DNA from: JBBCJR01 sp037190805
Lineage (GTDB): Bacteria; Pseudomonadota; Alphaproteobacteria; Sphingomonadales; Sphingomonadaceae
Direction: 5' to 3'
NCBI GenBank assembly: GCA_037190805.1
Contig: JBBCJR010000007.1
Coordinates: 62,001 to 126,000 of the forward strand
DNA: 64,000 nucleotides
Position numbers and translations under genes: made by a program. The notes beneath the pieces were generated by a model. That model made no database searches, was not told the DNA's origin, and saw only the letters and a program-made list of their open reading frames with translations. The number at the start of each line of letters is the position of its first letter. The first letter of the stretch is position 1. Positions 1 through 8,700 of the stretch are shown piece after piece.

Positions 1-1871
1 ACAATAGTTATTTCTTCCGCGGCGACAATGAGACCGATGCCCGGTTTGAGACGGGCCCGATCCCGATCCGGCTCACCAATCCTTACCTGACCTCGCAGGC
101 ACGCGCGATATTGTCCGGGTCTAATGCCACCGATATCGATGGCGATGGCGTTGCTGATCCCATTCTCGATCTGGACGGGGATGGCGTGCCCGACACGCAG
201 GGCTTCTACCTGGACCGGGTGAACCTGGATCTGACGGGCAGGAAGGAGGGCTATGTCAAGCAGGAGCTTTACAGGTTCCTCGGCACGCTCGAGGGGGATT
301 TCAACATCGGCGATCGCAGGTTCGGCTGGAGCCTCACTGGCGCATATGGTGCCACCTCCAGCGGATATCGCCAGCGTGCCATACTGGTCGATCGACTAAA
401 CCAAGCCGTCGATGCAATCACGAGCCCGGGGGGCCAGATCGTCTGCCGCGATGCCAGCGATGGTTGCGTCCCGATCAACCTCTTCACGGGATCGCCCGAT
501 CCTGCGTCGGTCGCGTTTGTGACCACGGACATCCGATCCAGGACGAAGACATCGCAAACGCTGATTTCGGCCAATATGAACGGAGACTTGTTCGAACTGC
601 CCGCGGGTAACGTTGGCATTGCGGTTGGCGCGGACTACCGGCGCGAGCATTCCTCGTTCCAGCCTGATGCGCTGTCTCAAACAGGCACCGTTCGCGGCGT
701 TCCGGCCACGCCGGTAGCTGGCGGCTTCAACACCAAAGAAGTCTACGGCGAGACGCTGGTCCCAATTGTCAGTCCGACTATGGACATTCCATTTATCAGC
801 AAACTCGAGCTGGAAGGCGCCATTCGATACGTCGACCACTCGCTGGCCGGCGGCGATATCACTTGGACTGCCGGCGGGCGCTATGCACCGCTCCAGGGCT
901 TCGAGTTTCGCGGTAACTTCACCCGTTCGATCCGGTCGCCAGCGGTCACCGAATTGTTCCTTCCAGATGCGCCGATCCTCGCATTCGCCTCCGATCCCTG
1001 CGATCGAGCCTTCATAGGATCAGGCAACAATCCTGCGCGGCGCGCGGCGAACTGCGCCGCAGCCGGTATTCCGGCTGGGTTCAATTCGGATATCGTCAGG
1101 GGATCGCGACTGATCAGCGTTTCCGGCAACCAGAATCTGGCGAACGAACAGGCGAATGCGTGGACGGTAGGCGCGATCGTGTCACCGAGGTTCCTTCCCG
1201 GTTTCGTCGCGTCTGTGGATTGGGTAGACATCCGGCTTAAGAATGCCATCGTACAGCTCAACGCCACCAATGTGCTGTCCGCCTGTTATGACAGCGCCGA
1301 TTATCCGAACGCGCCTGTCTGCTCGAACTTCGAGCGCGACGCTGAGGGCCAGATTGCCAATCTTCGAACTGGCTTCGTTAACGCGGGTTCCGTTCAGTTT
1401 GCCGGTCTAACCGCCAACCTGACCTACGGGTTCGGCATCGGCAAACTCGGCAATCTAACGTTAGGCGCGAACTATCAGTACACGGACAAGCTCACCACGT
1501 CTGTCACGGGTTCGGATTTTGACGAAGATGCCGGCGAGATCGGAAACAGCAAACATCGCGGCGCGGCAAACATCAACTGGGAAAAGGACGGATTCAATCT
1601 GTTCTGGCAAGCTATATTCATCGGCAAGGCCCGGTTCGACAATAGCGATGCCCCCGGTTCGCGCGAGGTGTCGGGAGTCGGGAATTGGACCGTCTTCAAT
1701 GCCGCGGCAAGCTATGAAGTACAAAAGAATCTGCAGCTTCGGTTGTCTGTGGACAATGTGTTCGATCGTTCGGCGCCACGCAATTCAGTTGTCGATGATA
1801 TCGGAGTCGTGACCTATTATTCGGGGCTTATAGGTAGAACATATACGCTGACGGCACGAATGCGGTTCTGA
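1..1871 (+). CDS. TonB-dependent receptor, C-terminal part (5' end outside window)
   Basis: This is the outer-membrane beta-barrel portion of a TonB-dependent receptor. The frame is open from base 3 to a TGA at 1869-1871, so the plug domain and signal peptide lie before the window. The protein alternates short amphipathic strands with loops, has TonB-receptor landmarks such as an NANAWTVG-like segment after the conserved NLANEQ stretch, an asymmetric late barrel with FDNVF-type strand (VDNVFDRSAP), and ends in an aromatic residue (TARMRF), the usual signal for barrel assembly. An early extracellular loop carries Asp/Gly-rich repeats (DIDGDGVADP, DLDGDGVPDT) that could bind calcium. The ligand cannot be inferred. 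Confidence 0.85.
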   Translation, partial: NSYFFRGDNETDARFETGPIPIRLTNPYLTSQARAILSGSNATDIDGDGVADPILDLDGDGVPDTQGFYLDRVNLDLTGRKEGYVKQELYRFLGTLEGDFNIGDRRFGWSLTGAYGATSSGYRQRAILVDRLNQAVDAITSPGGQIVCRDASDGCVPINLFTGSPDPASVAFVTTDIRSRTKTSQTLISANMNGDLFELPAGNVGIAVGADYRREHSSFQPDALSQTGTVRGVPATPVAGGFNTKEVYGETLVPIVSPTMDIPFISKLELEGAIRYVDHSLAGGDITWTAGGRYAPLQGFEFRGNFTRSIRSPAVTELFLPDAPILAFASDPCDRAFIGSGNNPARRAANCAAAGIPAGFNSDIVRGSRLISVSGNQNLANEQANAWTVGAIVSPRFLPGFVASVDWVDIRLKNAIVQLNATNVLSACYDSADYPNAPVCSNFERDAEGQIANLRTGFVNAGSVQFAGLTANLTYGFGIGKLGNLTLGANYQYTDKLTTSVTGSDFDEDAGEIGNSKHRGAANINWEKDGFNLFWQAIFIGKARFDNSDAPGSREVSGVGNWTVFNAAASYEVQKNLQLRLSVDNVFDRSAPRNSVVDDIGVVTYYSGLIGRTYTLTARMRF

Positions 1872-1896
1872 GATGTTCAGGCTGCCTGTCTAATTC

Positions 1897-2034
1897 TCAG
1901 ATCATGGGGGCATGCCCCATGATCTGGCCGGGCGTGGGCTGCGGCGCGGTCGGCGCGACGGTCTGGGCGATCGCGGGAGCGACACTGTTGGCAAGGAAAG
2001 TCACCGCCAGTGCCAGAAGATGGGAATTGCGCAA
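1897..2034 (-). CDS. Small exported peptide, 45 residues, TTG start
   Basis: This short reading frame starts with TTG at 2034 and has a good Shine-Dalgarno sequence (AAGGAG) six bases upstream. It encodes a typical signal peptide: a positively charged start (MRNSH), a hydrophobic core (LLALAVTFLANSV) and a likely cleavage site after PAIA. A short proline-rich tail (QTVAPTAPQPTPG) follows and the frame ends in TGA. It lies 71 bases behind the TonB receptor gene on the same strand and could be its downstream partner. It may equally be the truncated 5' end of a larger exported protein, because its last codons run into a perfect inverted repeat. No family is recognised. Confidence 0.5.
   Translation of the reverse strand: MRNSHLLALAVTFLANSVAPAIAQTVAPTAPQPTPGQIMGHAPMI
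1900..1924. terminator. Perfect 10-bp inverted repeat between convergent genes
   Basis: The arms are gatcatgggg and ccccatgatc with a five-base loop. There is no T-run on either side, so intrinsic termination is uncertain. It sits between the end of the plus-strand receptor gene and the minus-strand receptor/peptide genes, where a bidirectional terminator is expected. It also overlaps the last codons of the small peptide. Confidence 0.4.
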
Positions 2035-2105
2035 CGGAATCTCCTTGCGAGGAAGGACTTTATACCGGCATGCCGCACCCGCGAAGGAGGTGCGGCACCG
2101 ATCGA

Positions 2106-4469
2106 TCAGTAGCGGAAAGCCGCCGTCACACCAATGGTGCGCGGCGTCACCGTAGTCTGCCGGAAGACAGGATCGCCCCCTTCCGCATAGCGGGTCAGCG
2201 CGGGGTGGTCGTTAAACAGGTTCGTCGCAAAGACCGACAGATCCAACGGCCCCATTTGAGTGCCGACACGAACATTGAAGTTGTTTGTTGGATCAGGATC
2301 AAAATTGACCGGATTAAAGCTGCTGGTCAACGGATCTCGATTGGATGTCAACATCTGGCCGCCGCGATAATTATAGTCGACACGCGCATAAGCTTCGTTG
2401 TTGTTGCTGCCAACCGGTGTCCGATATTCCGCCCCGACGACAACCGTCCATGGCTGATTCTGCAGCGCGTTGCCTTTGCGAACCTGCGGCAGGCGATCGA
2501 GCCGGCCGTAAATGTCCTTGTCGAAGGTGGAATTGGTGTAGCTGGCCTGAACGTTGACCGTGAATCCGTCAAACACGCGCTGCGTCACGGAGATATCGAA
2601 ACCCTTTGAGACAGCAACCCCTAGGTTATCCGTAAATTGCAACGCACAGCCACCGAGATAGACGTTACGCTGAATATTGTTCCATTTGACGTAAAAGGCA
2701 CTTGCCGCGATCTGAGTGGCACCACCAAACAGGCGATTTTTGCTGCCGACTTCATAGCTCCACAGACTGTCCGCGCCATAGCTGGTCGGAGCCCCATTGC
2801 TATAGCCACGATTATCGAGATCAGTCTGGCATGGCTGAACCGGGATCACGGGATTGGCGCCGCCAACGCGAAATCCCTTAGCCACTGTCGCATAAACCAT
2901 ATTTGCCGAATCTATTTGCCAGCTTAGGCCAAATTTTGGCGTTAAAGGATTTTCCCCGCCCTTGCCGAAGTCCGCAACGGTTCCATAATTGAATGGACCG
3001 CTAACGAAGTTGGTTGATGAATAACGACTCCTCGAATAGCGTAATCCCGCAATTGCTTTAAATCCATCGAATAATTCGTACGTCACCTCGCCAAATGCTG
3101 CAAGTTGCTTATCAACCGTATTAAAATCTGCTACAAAAGAATATTGGCCATCAATTAAATCCATTCCCGTTTCATCAAAAACGGTCATATTTGGATTTCC
3201 ATAAGCAACCTGAAATAGACGCGCCATCTGCGGATCAGAAATGGTCTGATCTCCATTTTGCGTCAATTTATTATAGAATCCACCTACTACCCATGTAAAC
3301 CGCGATGTTGAATCATTAGATTGAATACGAATCTCCTGAGCAAATGACTTATATTTATTCTGCATATTAGCCCATGCTTCATAGTCAGGAAAGCCGGGTA
3401 CCGTGTTATCATCTACGTAAAGTCCAGCCATCAGATTAGTATAGTCATTTTTCGCGATATGGGTGCGCTTGAAATAAGATGTGTTGGAGATAACGTCGAA
3501 TCCATCACCGTTATATTCTAGCTTGAGTGCCGGCAGCATATAGCGGTCATTATCGGGCTGGCGTAGACGTTGGCCATTGCGGTATTCACTATTGGCTGGA
3601 TCGGAATTGGCGGGATTGGCCGGATCTGGTCGATCGGAGGATATAGTATCCCAGAAAGTATAGGTGTCTCGTAAGCGTGTGTCTTGATAAATAATGGAGG
3701 GCGTGATCTTGAAATTCTCTGTCGCAGCCAGCGTAAGCGCGGCACGCGCGACGATCGAATCCTGCTTGTTGGCGTTCTTATCAAGAACCGCGCCGGTAAA
3801 CTGATCCACCCGGTCAATCCAGCCGCCATCACGGCGATAAGAAACGCTGGCACGAAAACCCAGCTTGTCTTCGATCAGAGGGCCTCCAACTGCAGCGCCC
3901 AATTCGTAGTTAGTGGCACCGCCATTGATCAAGCCCACTTCTGACCTACCGTAGGCGGTGGTCTTGCTGAGATCAGGATCGGGTGTGATGAAACGGATCG
4001 TACCGCCCATCGATCCCGCTCCGAAGAGGGTACCTTGCGGTCCACGCAACACCTCAAGACGTTCAAGGTCGAATAACCGGGGGTAGGCATTGGTTGACGT
4101 ATAGCCGAACGCGCGCGTCTGGATCGGGGTGTCGTCGACATAGACACCGACCGTGCCAGCGCCAACATTAGAGGAGATGCCACGGATCGACACGGTGGCC
4201 TGGGTACCAAAGCCGTTGCGGCTCAAGGTCAGACCTGGCGTGAACCGCATGACGTCGTCAATATTGCGAATGCCCTGATTGTCCAAGCTTTCCTGGGCCA
4301 GCGCGGTAACACTGATCGGAACCCGGCTGATCGCCTGCGATTGGCGGGTGGCGGTGACAACGATCTCATCGGCGCCTGAGGATCCGGTAGATTGAGCGTA
4401 CAAGGCGGCGGGGAACATCAGCCCGCCCATGCACACTCCCAATGAAAGCGCAATTTTTGTCCGATTCAT
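2106..4469 (-). CDS. TonB-dependent receptor
   Basis: A complete TonB-dependent outer-membrane receptor of 787 residues. The start at 4469 is chosen because GGGAGG lies seven bases upstream and the protein then begins with a clear signal peptide (MNRTKIALSLG ... ALYAQ); an upstream in-frame ATG would add 28 unlikely residues. A TonB box-like segment (DEIVVTATRQ) follows at about residues 34-43. The plug contains SIRGISS, VDDTPI and RGPQGTLFG, and the barrel ends TAAFRY. The sequence resembles the receptors that sphingomonads use for aromatic, terpenoid or glycoside substrates, but the ligand is not evident. The barrel-coding middle (about 2.9-3.75 kb) is visibly more AT-rich than both ends, which suggests a mosaic or transferred gene. 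Confidence 0.9.
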   Translation of the reverse strand: MNRTKIALSLGVCMGGLMFPAALYAQSTGSSGADEIVVTATRQSQAISRVPISVTALAQESLDNQGIRNIDDVMRFTPGLTLSRNGFGTQATVSIRGISSNVGAGTVGVYVDDTPIQTRAFGYTSTNAYPRLFDLERLEVLRGPQGTLFGAGSMGGTIRFITPDPDLSKTTAYGRSEVGLINGGATNYELGAAVGGPLIEDKLGFRASVSYRRDGGWIDRVDQFTGAVLDKNANKQDSIVARAALTLAATENFKITPSIIYQDTRLRDTYTFWDTISSDRPDPANPANSDPANSEYRNGQRLRQPDNDRYMLPALKLEYNGDGFDVISNTSYFKRTHIAKNDYTNLMAGLYVDDNTVPGFPDYEAWANMQNKYKSFAQEIRIQSNDSTSRFTWVVGGFYNKLTQNGDQTISDPQMARLFQVAYGNPNMTVFDETGMDLIDGQYSFVADFNTVDKQLAAFGEVTYELFDGFKAIAGLRYSRSRYSSTNFVSGPFNYGTVADFGKGGENPLTPKFGLSWQIDSANMVYATVAKGFRVGGANPVIPVQPCQTDLDNRGYSNGAPTSYGADSLWSYEVGSKNRLFGGATQIAASAFYVKWNNIQRNVYLGGCALQFTDNLGVAVSKGFDISVTQRVFDGFTVNVQASYTNSTFDKDIYGRLDRLPQVRKGNALQNQPWTVVVGAEYRTPVGSNNNEAYARVDYNYRGGQMLTSNRDPLTSSFNPVNFDPDPTNNFNVRVGTQMGPLDLSVFATNLFNDHPALTRYAEGGDPVFRQTTVTPRTIGVTAAFRY

Positions 4470-4543
4470 GTCATTCCTCCCACGAAGTTCAGCGCGGCGA
4501 ATAAATCCCGCCGTCTCGTCACGTTCATTGGACCGCATCATGG

Positions 4544-4555
4544 ATGTGATCACAT
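4544..4555. promoter_or_regulatory. 12-bp perfect palindrome, candidate operator
   Basis: The palindrome ATGTGATCACAT lies 75 bases before the start codon of the TonB receptor gene, next to very AT-rich DNA (4595-4645) that probably holds the promoter. Its GT-GATC-AC core resembles GntR-family operators, but the regulator is not in the window. Function is inferred only from symmetry and position. Confidence 0.4.
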
Positions 4556-4652
4556 TAAAGTGTGCATATCTACCCTTGCGCGTGTCAAGGGCAGGAGGAT
4601 TTTTTTCTATCTATACTATTATAATATATAATTATTTTTTTATAGTTCAGCA

Positions 4653-5497
4653 GTGCAGGACCTTTGTTCCCACATTCTGCGATCACTTCAGAAAACCATA
4701 TCGCCGATGTTTTCGACGTCGGTTCCCTTTGCCGGCTTCGCGATCGCCTACAATGTCTCCTCGCTCTTCGGCGGCACGGCGCCCGCTTTCGGCAGCGGCC
4801 TCATCGCCGCCACCAGCAATGAATTGATGCCCGACTGCCTCAGGCATGCGGGCCTGATCATCAGTGGCGAAAAGGTGATCGCGACGGGCGCCGCCCTTAC
4901 CCACTACACGTTCGTCGCTCACTATGGCGTCGTCCATAATCTCAAGAAATTCTCGCCGATCTTCATGGTCAGGACAAATGCGCCGGGCGTGAAAATCATC
5001 TGTCGCGGCTCCTATGAATATATCTCGGGCGCGACGGGAAGCCCATTTGACAATCCGTTGTCCAGCCGCATGGACGAGAATGACTCAATTCTGATCTTCG
5101 ACAACGTTCTGATCCCTTGGGAAGATGTCTGATGTACGGGGTAGAGCAATCCAACCAGTTCATCCGACAGTCCGGCTTTCTTGGGCGGACGTTACTCCAT
5201 GGCTGCACCCGGCTCGCGGTAAAGTTGGACTTCATCTGCGGCCTGTTCCTCAAGGGGGTTGATATCACCGGCACCAAGGATTTTCGCGGCGTCCAAGCAT
5301 CCGTCGGAGAAGCGATCGGCTTGCGCCCTGCGATGTGGAGCCTATCCAACCCTATGGCGAATTGCCCCGATCCCTGGGTCAACGGCTATGTCCTGCCCAA
5401 TGTCGAAGCTGCGCTTGCCTACCGGACGTTGGCCGCGGACTCCTATTCGCGGATCAAGAGTCTGATTGGGAGGATCGTCGCCAGCGGTCTGGTCTAA
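4653..5497 (+). pseudogene. Remnant of 4-hydroxyphenylacetate 3-monooxygenase (HpaB-like) gene
   Basis: Two consecutive frames together match the middle of the flavin-dependent 4-hydroxyphenylacetate 3-monooxygenase (HpaB) family. The first (to a TGA at 5130-5132) contains GSPFDNPLSSRMDENDSI and ends IPWEDV. The second, entered by a one-base shift, resumes at MYGVEQSNQF and has QSGFL, HGCTRLAVKLDFI and GTKDFRGVQA, the conserved helical core. Restoring one base near 5130 would join them as VLMYGVE, equivalent to the family's VFVYRDVE. The N-terminal third and the C-terminal domain are missing, so the enzyme is dead. It was probably a catabolic partner of the neighbouring TonB receptor. Confidence 0.8.
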
Positions 5498-5761
5498 CCG
5501 GTTCTTCCGACACAGCTTTAACACCTCAGTGGATTTTTCATCCTCCGCCCATGGTCATGCAAAGCGCGGTCGATCGCAAGGGCGGCTTTGGCCTTCCAGC
5601 AGTTGCGGCAAACAGACTGCGCCGGCCGCGCCAGCTGCCATTCAGAGCCGATCTAGCGCCGCTGACGATTACTGCCGACATAGCAGCCATTCGCAGCCAC
5701 AGTTCGCTCCGTGGAAAGCCGTCGGTCGACCATTGACCATATGTTACATAAGGTTGCCGCT
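5498..5761. other. Non-coding stretch, nothing recognised
   Basis: No reading frame here has a recognisable product. The short open frames in several phases look like chance frames in GC-rich DNA. The missing C-terminal part of the HpaB-like gene is not found here, so this stretch probably contains the junction of the deletion that truncated it. Confidence 0.5.
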
Positions 5762-5787
5762 GGAACGGTCGCCTGCGCCGCCACGTT
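5762..5787 (+). promoter_or_regulatory. EcfG-type general stress promoter
   Basis: GGAAC at 5762-5766 and CGTT at 5784-5787 are separated by 17 bases, an exact match to the -35/-10 pattern used by the alphaproteobacterial extracytoplasmic sigma factor EcfG. It lies about 30 bases before the small hydrophilic protein gene at 5819 and would drive that gene and the HPF-like gene behind it. The assignment is by pattern only. Confidence 0.65.
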
Positions 5788-5818
5788 GATCTGGTGTCCA
5801 ACAACAAAGGAGAGCGAT

Positions 5819-6028
5819 ATGGCGGACAGCCAATCTGCGCAGCAGGCGCACGCCAAACGGGCGTGGGAACACCAGGCTGAGAAGCGCGCGAACGCCACGT
5901 ATCGGCCTGATAACAAGCCCAACACCCATGAAGGCATGACGTCGACGCCGCGAGAGAATTACCCTCCCTCAGGTGCGTTTGATGCTGAAGGACGCGAACC
6001 TGCACTACGCCGTTCGCGGGAAAGGTAA
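5819..6028 (+). CDS. Small hydrophilic hypothetical protein, 69 residues
   Basis: The ATG at 5819 is preceded by AAGGAGA at good spacing. The protein is short, highly charged and without hydrophobic segments. It begins MADSQSAQQAHAKRAW, is rich in Ala, Arg, Asn and Pro, and is probably largely disordered. I do not recognise a family. It is the first gene behind an EcfG-type promoter and is followed after five bases by an HPF/RaiA-like gene, then catalase and hemerythrin genes, which suggests a role in the general stress response. Confidence 0.65.
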   Translation: MADSQSAQQAHAKRAWEHQAEKRANATYRPDNKPNTHEGMTSTPRENYPPSGAFDAEGREPALRRSRER

Positions 6029-6033
6029 TCGCG

Positions 6034-6348
6034 ATGCTTGTTCATGTGAATTCTAACGGACTTGGCGAAGAAGCTGGTGGCATCCCAGCGATCGAAGAAG
6101 AGGTGCGCCGCCGCCTCTCACGTTTCGAAAGCCGGCTGACTCGCGTGGAGCTGCATTTCGAGGATGTAAATGCCGATCGCGGCGGCTCTTGCGACAAACG
6201 CTGCCTAATCGAACTTCGCCCGCAAGGCGCCGCTCCGATCGCTGTAAGCGATTGCTCGGATCGCGTTGGCCCCTCGATCGCGGGCGCGATAGCAAAAGCG
6301 GTCGCCGCGCTCGACAGCCATTTCGGAAAAGTCGACGCACGACGTTAG
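6034..6348 (+). CDS. HPF/RaiA-like ribosome-associated protein
   Basis: A 104-residue protein resembling the HPF/RaiA ribosome-hibernation fold: an N-terminal strand (MLVHVNSNG), a helix with RRRLSRFESRLTRVELHFEDVNA, then a strand with KRCLIELRPQG and a C-terminal helix (IAGAIAKAVAALDSHF). Members bind the small ribosomal subunit or related RNA sites in resting cells. This one is a short divergent form without the C-terminal dimerisation domain of long HPF. It follows the 69-residue stress gene by five bases and probably shares its EcfG promoter. Assignment to the broad family is fairly sure; actual ribosome binding is inference. Confidence 0.7.
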   Translation: MLVHVNSNGLGEEAGGIPAIEEEVRRRLSRFESRLTRVELHFEDVNADRGGSCDKRCLIELRPQGAAPIAVSDCSDRVGPSIAGAIAKAVAALDSHFGKVDARR

Positions 6349-6427
6349 CATGTCGGGCGCAGGTCATATAGATTTGTGCCCTTCCTCTCCGCTTGCTGAT
6401 GCTCGTGCCGTCAAGTCAAGCGTAGCG

Positions 6428-6453
6428 GGAACCCGGTCAACCTTCAAAGAGTT
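6428..6453 (+). promoter_or_regulatory. Near-consensus EcfG-type promoter before the catalase gene
   Basis: GGAAC at 6428-6432 is followed after 17 bases by AGTT at 6450-6453, one mismatch from the EcfG -10 CGTT. It lies 85 bases before the catalase start. This fits regulation of catalase and hemerythrin genes by the general stress response but is weaker than the site at 5762. Confidence 0.4.
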
Positions 6454-6537
6454 CACTCAAAAGAGGAGCGGGGGTCTGGCTGCCACTATTTCGTGCGACC
6501 TGGGTTCTCGCCAAATCATAAGGTTGGGAGACCTGAG

Positions 6538-8688
6538 ATGCCGAAATCCGACACGTCGCCAAGCCTTTCGAATTCCCTGGATCATCATTCTCCTGGAACC
6601 GGACAGACCGCGATTGATCGCGGTGTCGGTGCAGGCGGAGAAACCCAGCAGCGCATCGCCGCGGATGGCGATCATAGCGAGGGCACAGCCTATCTGACCG
6701 ATAATTTCGGCCACAGAATATCAGACAACCAGAACAGCCTGCGCGCGGGCGAGCGCGGCCCGACGCTGCTGGAGGACTTCGTCCTTCGCGAGAAAATCTT
6801 CCATTTCGATCACGAGCGCATCCCCGAGCGCATTGTCCATGCGCGCGGTTCTGGCGCGCATGGCGTGTTCGAATGCACTAAAGCCATACCGGAACTGACG
6901 AAAGCCTCCATCTTTCAGAAGCGAGGCAATAGCTGCCCCGTGTTCGTGCGCTTCTCGACCGTGGCGGGCGGTGCTGGGTCTATAGACACCCCCCGCGACG
7001 TCCGCGGCTTCGCGGTCAAATTCTATACCGACAGCGGCAATTGGGATCTGGTCGGTAACAACATCCCAGTATTCTTCATTCAGGACGCGATGAAGTTCCC
7101 TGATCTGGTCCACAGCGTGAAGATGGAGGCGGATCGCGGCTACCCGCAGGCAGCCTCCGCCCATGACACTTTCTGGGATTTTATCGGTCTAATGCCTGAA
7201 GCCATGCACATGATCATGTGGGCTATGTCTGACCGAGCGATCCCCCGCTCGCTGCGCATGATGGAAGGCTTCGGCGTCAATACCTTCCGCTTCGTAAATG
7301 CGAAAGGCGAAGGCCGCTTCGTCAAGTTCCACTGGAAGCCCGTGCTGGGCATCGAATCCACCACATGGGACGAAGCCGTCAAGATTGCCGGGGCCGATCC
7401 CGACTTTCATCGCCGTGACCTGTTCGAGGCCATTGAGGTGGGCGACTATCCCCAATGGGATCTGGGCGTGCAGGTATTCGAGGAGGATTGGGCCGCGAAG
7501 CAGCCCTATGACGTCCTGGATGCGACCAAGCTGATCCCCGAGGAGGACGTGCCGGTCGAGATCATTGGTCGCATGACCCTCAACCGCAATGTCGACAATT
7601 TCTTCGCCGAGACCGAACAAGCGGCCTTCCTGCCAAGTAACATCATTCCTGGCATTGACTTCTCCAACGATCCGCTGTTGCAAGGCCGGCTTTTCTCCTA
7701 TCTCGATACGCAGAAATCGCGTCTGGGTACGACGAACTTCCACCAGATTCCGATCAACGCCCCCAAATGCCCGTTCCACAATTTCCAGCGCGACGGGCTG
7801 ATGCAAACTCTGGTCCCCACGGGGCGCGCCAATTATGAGCCGAACAGCCTTGCCGAGGCGGGCGAGAATGGCGGCCCCCGGGCCTGCCCGGAAACCGGCT
7901 TCACCTCGTTTTCGGCGAACGACGAGCGCAACGACGGCAAAGAAAAGCTGCGCATCCGCGCCGAGTTGTTCGCGGACCATTACAGCCAGGCACGGCTTTT
8001 CTACCGCTCGCAGACGGAGAATGAGCAAGCGCATATCGCCTCGGCGCTCGTATTCGAATTGTCGAAGGTGCAGCTCGATCATGTCCGCGTGCGGGTGGTC
8101 TCACGGCTGCGCAATATCGATGACGATCTGGCAAGGCGCGTGGCGGACGGACTCGCCATCGACCTGCCGGAGGCCGCGCCGGCGGCAAGAGCCCCCCTCG
8201 ACATGCCGCTGTCCGACGCGCTCTCGATCCAGAAACAAGCGAAAGACATGCTTCAGGGCCGCAAGGTCGGCATTCTCTTCGCGGAGGGATCAGACAAAAA
8301 CTCCATCGATACGCTGAAGAGCGAGATCGAGAAGGCTGGTGGCACTGCCTTCCTTGTGGCGCCGAAGGTTGGCGGCATCAAGGTGAAGGGCGGCATACTC
8401 AAGGCCGACGGTCAGCTTGCCGGGTCACCGTCCGTGCTGTTCGATGCAGTGGCGTCCATCCTCATGCCAGATGCCGCCGCGAGGCTGGCGAAAGACGGCG
8501 CGGCGGTGCAGTGGTTCATGGATGCTTATGGTCATTGCAAGACCATTGCTCACTGCAAGGGCACGCGAATCCTGCTCGACAAGGCCAATGTCGAACCGGA
8601 CAAAGGAATCGTCCCGGTCGAAAACTTCATGAAGGCAGGCGCCACGCGTCACTGGGCCCGCGAGCCGAAATTGCGCGATCTGGCTTGA
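6538..8688 (+). CDS. katE: Large-subunit (clade 2) catalase, KatE/HPII type
   Basis: A 716-residue haem catalase that disproportionates hydrogen peroxide in the cytoplasm. The start at 6538 has GGGAG upstream; an earlier in-frame start would add 15 residues not typical of the family. The distal haem histidine is in VHARGSGAHG (His101), the distal asparagine in LVGNNIPVFF (Asn174), and the proximal tyrosine in RLFSYLDTQKSRLG (Tyr388). After about residue 570 a flavodoxin/glutamine-amidotransferase-like domain follows (GRKVGILFAEGSD), which defines the large HPII type. It is followed after 12 bases by a hemerythrin-domain gene and preceded by a near-consensus EcfG promoter, so stress induction is likely. 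Length and all catalytic residues look intact. Confidence 0.95.
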   Translation: MPKSDTSPSLSNSLDHHSPGTGQTAIDRGVGAGGETQQRIAADGDHSEGTAYLTDNFGHRISDNQNSLRAGERGPTLLEDFVLREKIFHFDHERIPERIVHARGSGAHGVFECTKAIPELTKASIFQKRGNSCPVFVRFSTVAGGAGSIDTPRDVRGFAVKFYTDSGNWDLVGNNIPVFFIQDAMKFPDLVHSVKMEADRGYPQAASAHDTFWDFIGLMPEAMHMIMWAMSDRAIPRSLRMMEGFGVNTFRFVNAKGEGRFVKFHWKPVLGIESTTWDEAVKIAGADPDFHRRDLFEAIEVGDYPQWDLGVQVFEEDWAAKQPYDVLDATKLIPEEDVPVEIIGRMTLNRNVDNFFAETEQAAFLPSNIIPGIDFSNDPLLQGRLFSYLDTQKSRLGTTNFHQIPINAPKCPFHNFQRDGLMQTLVPTGRANYEPNSLAEAGENGGPRACPETGFTSFSANDERNDGKEKLRIRAELFADHYSQARLFYRSQTENEQAHIASALVFELSKVQLDHVRVRVVSRLRNIDDDLARRVADGLAIDLPEAAPAARAPLDMPLSDALSIQKQAKDMLQGRKVGILFAEGSDKNSIDTLKSEIEKAGGTAFLVAPKVGGIKVKGGILKADGQLAGSPSVLFDAVASILMPDAAARLAKDGAAVQWFMDAYGHCKTIAHCKGTRILLDKANVEPDKGIVPVENFMKAGATRHWAREPKLRDLA

Positions 8689-8700
8689 AAGTAGGACGAC

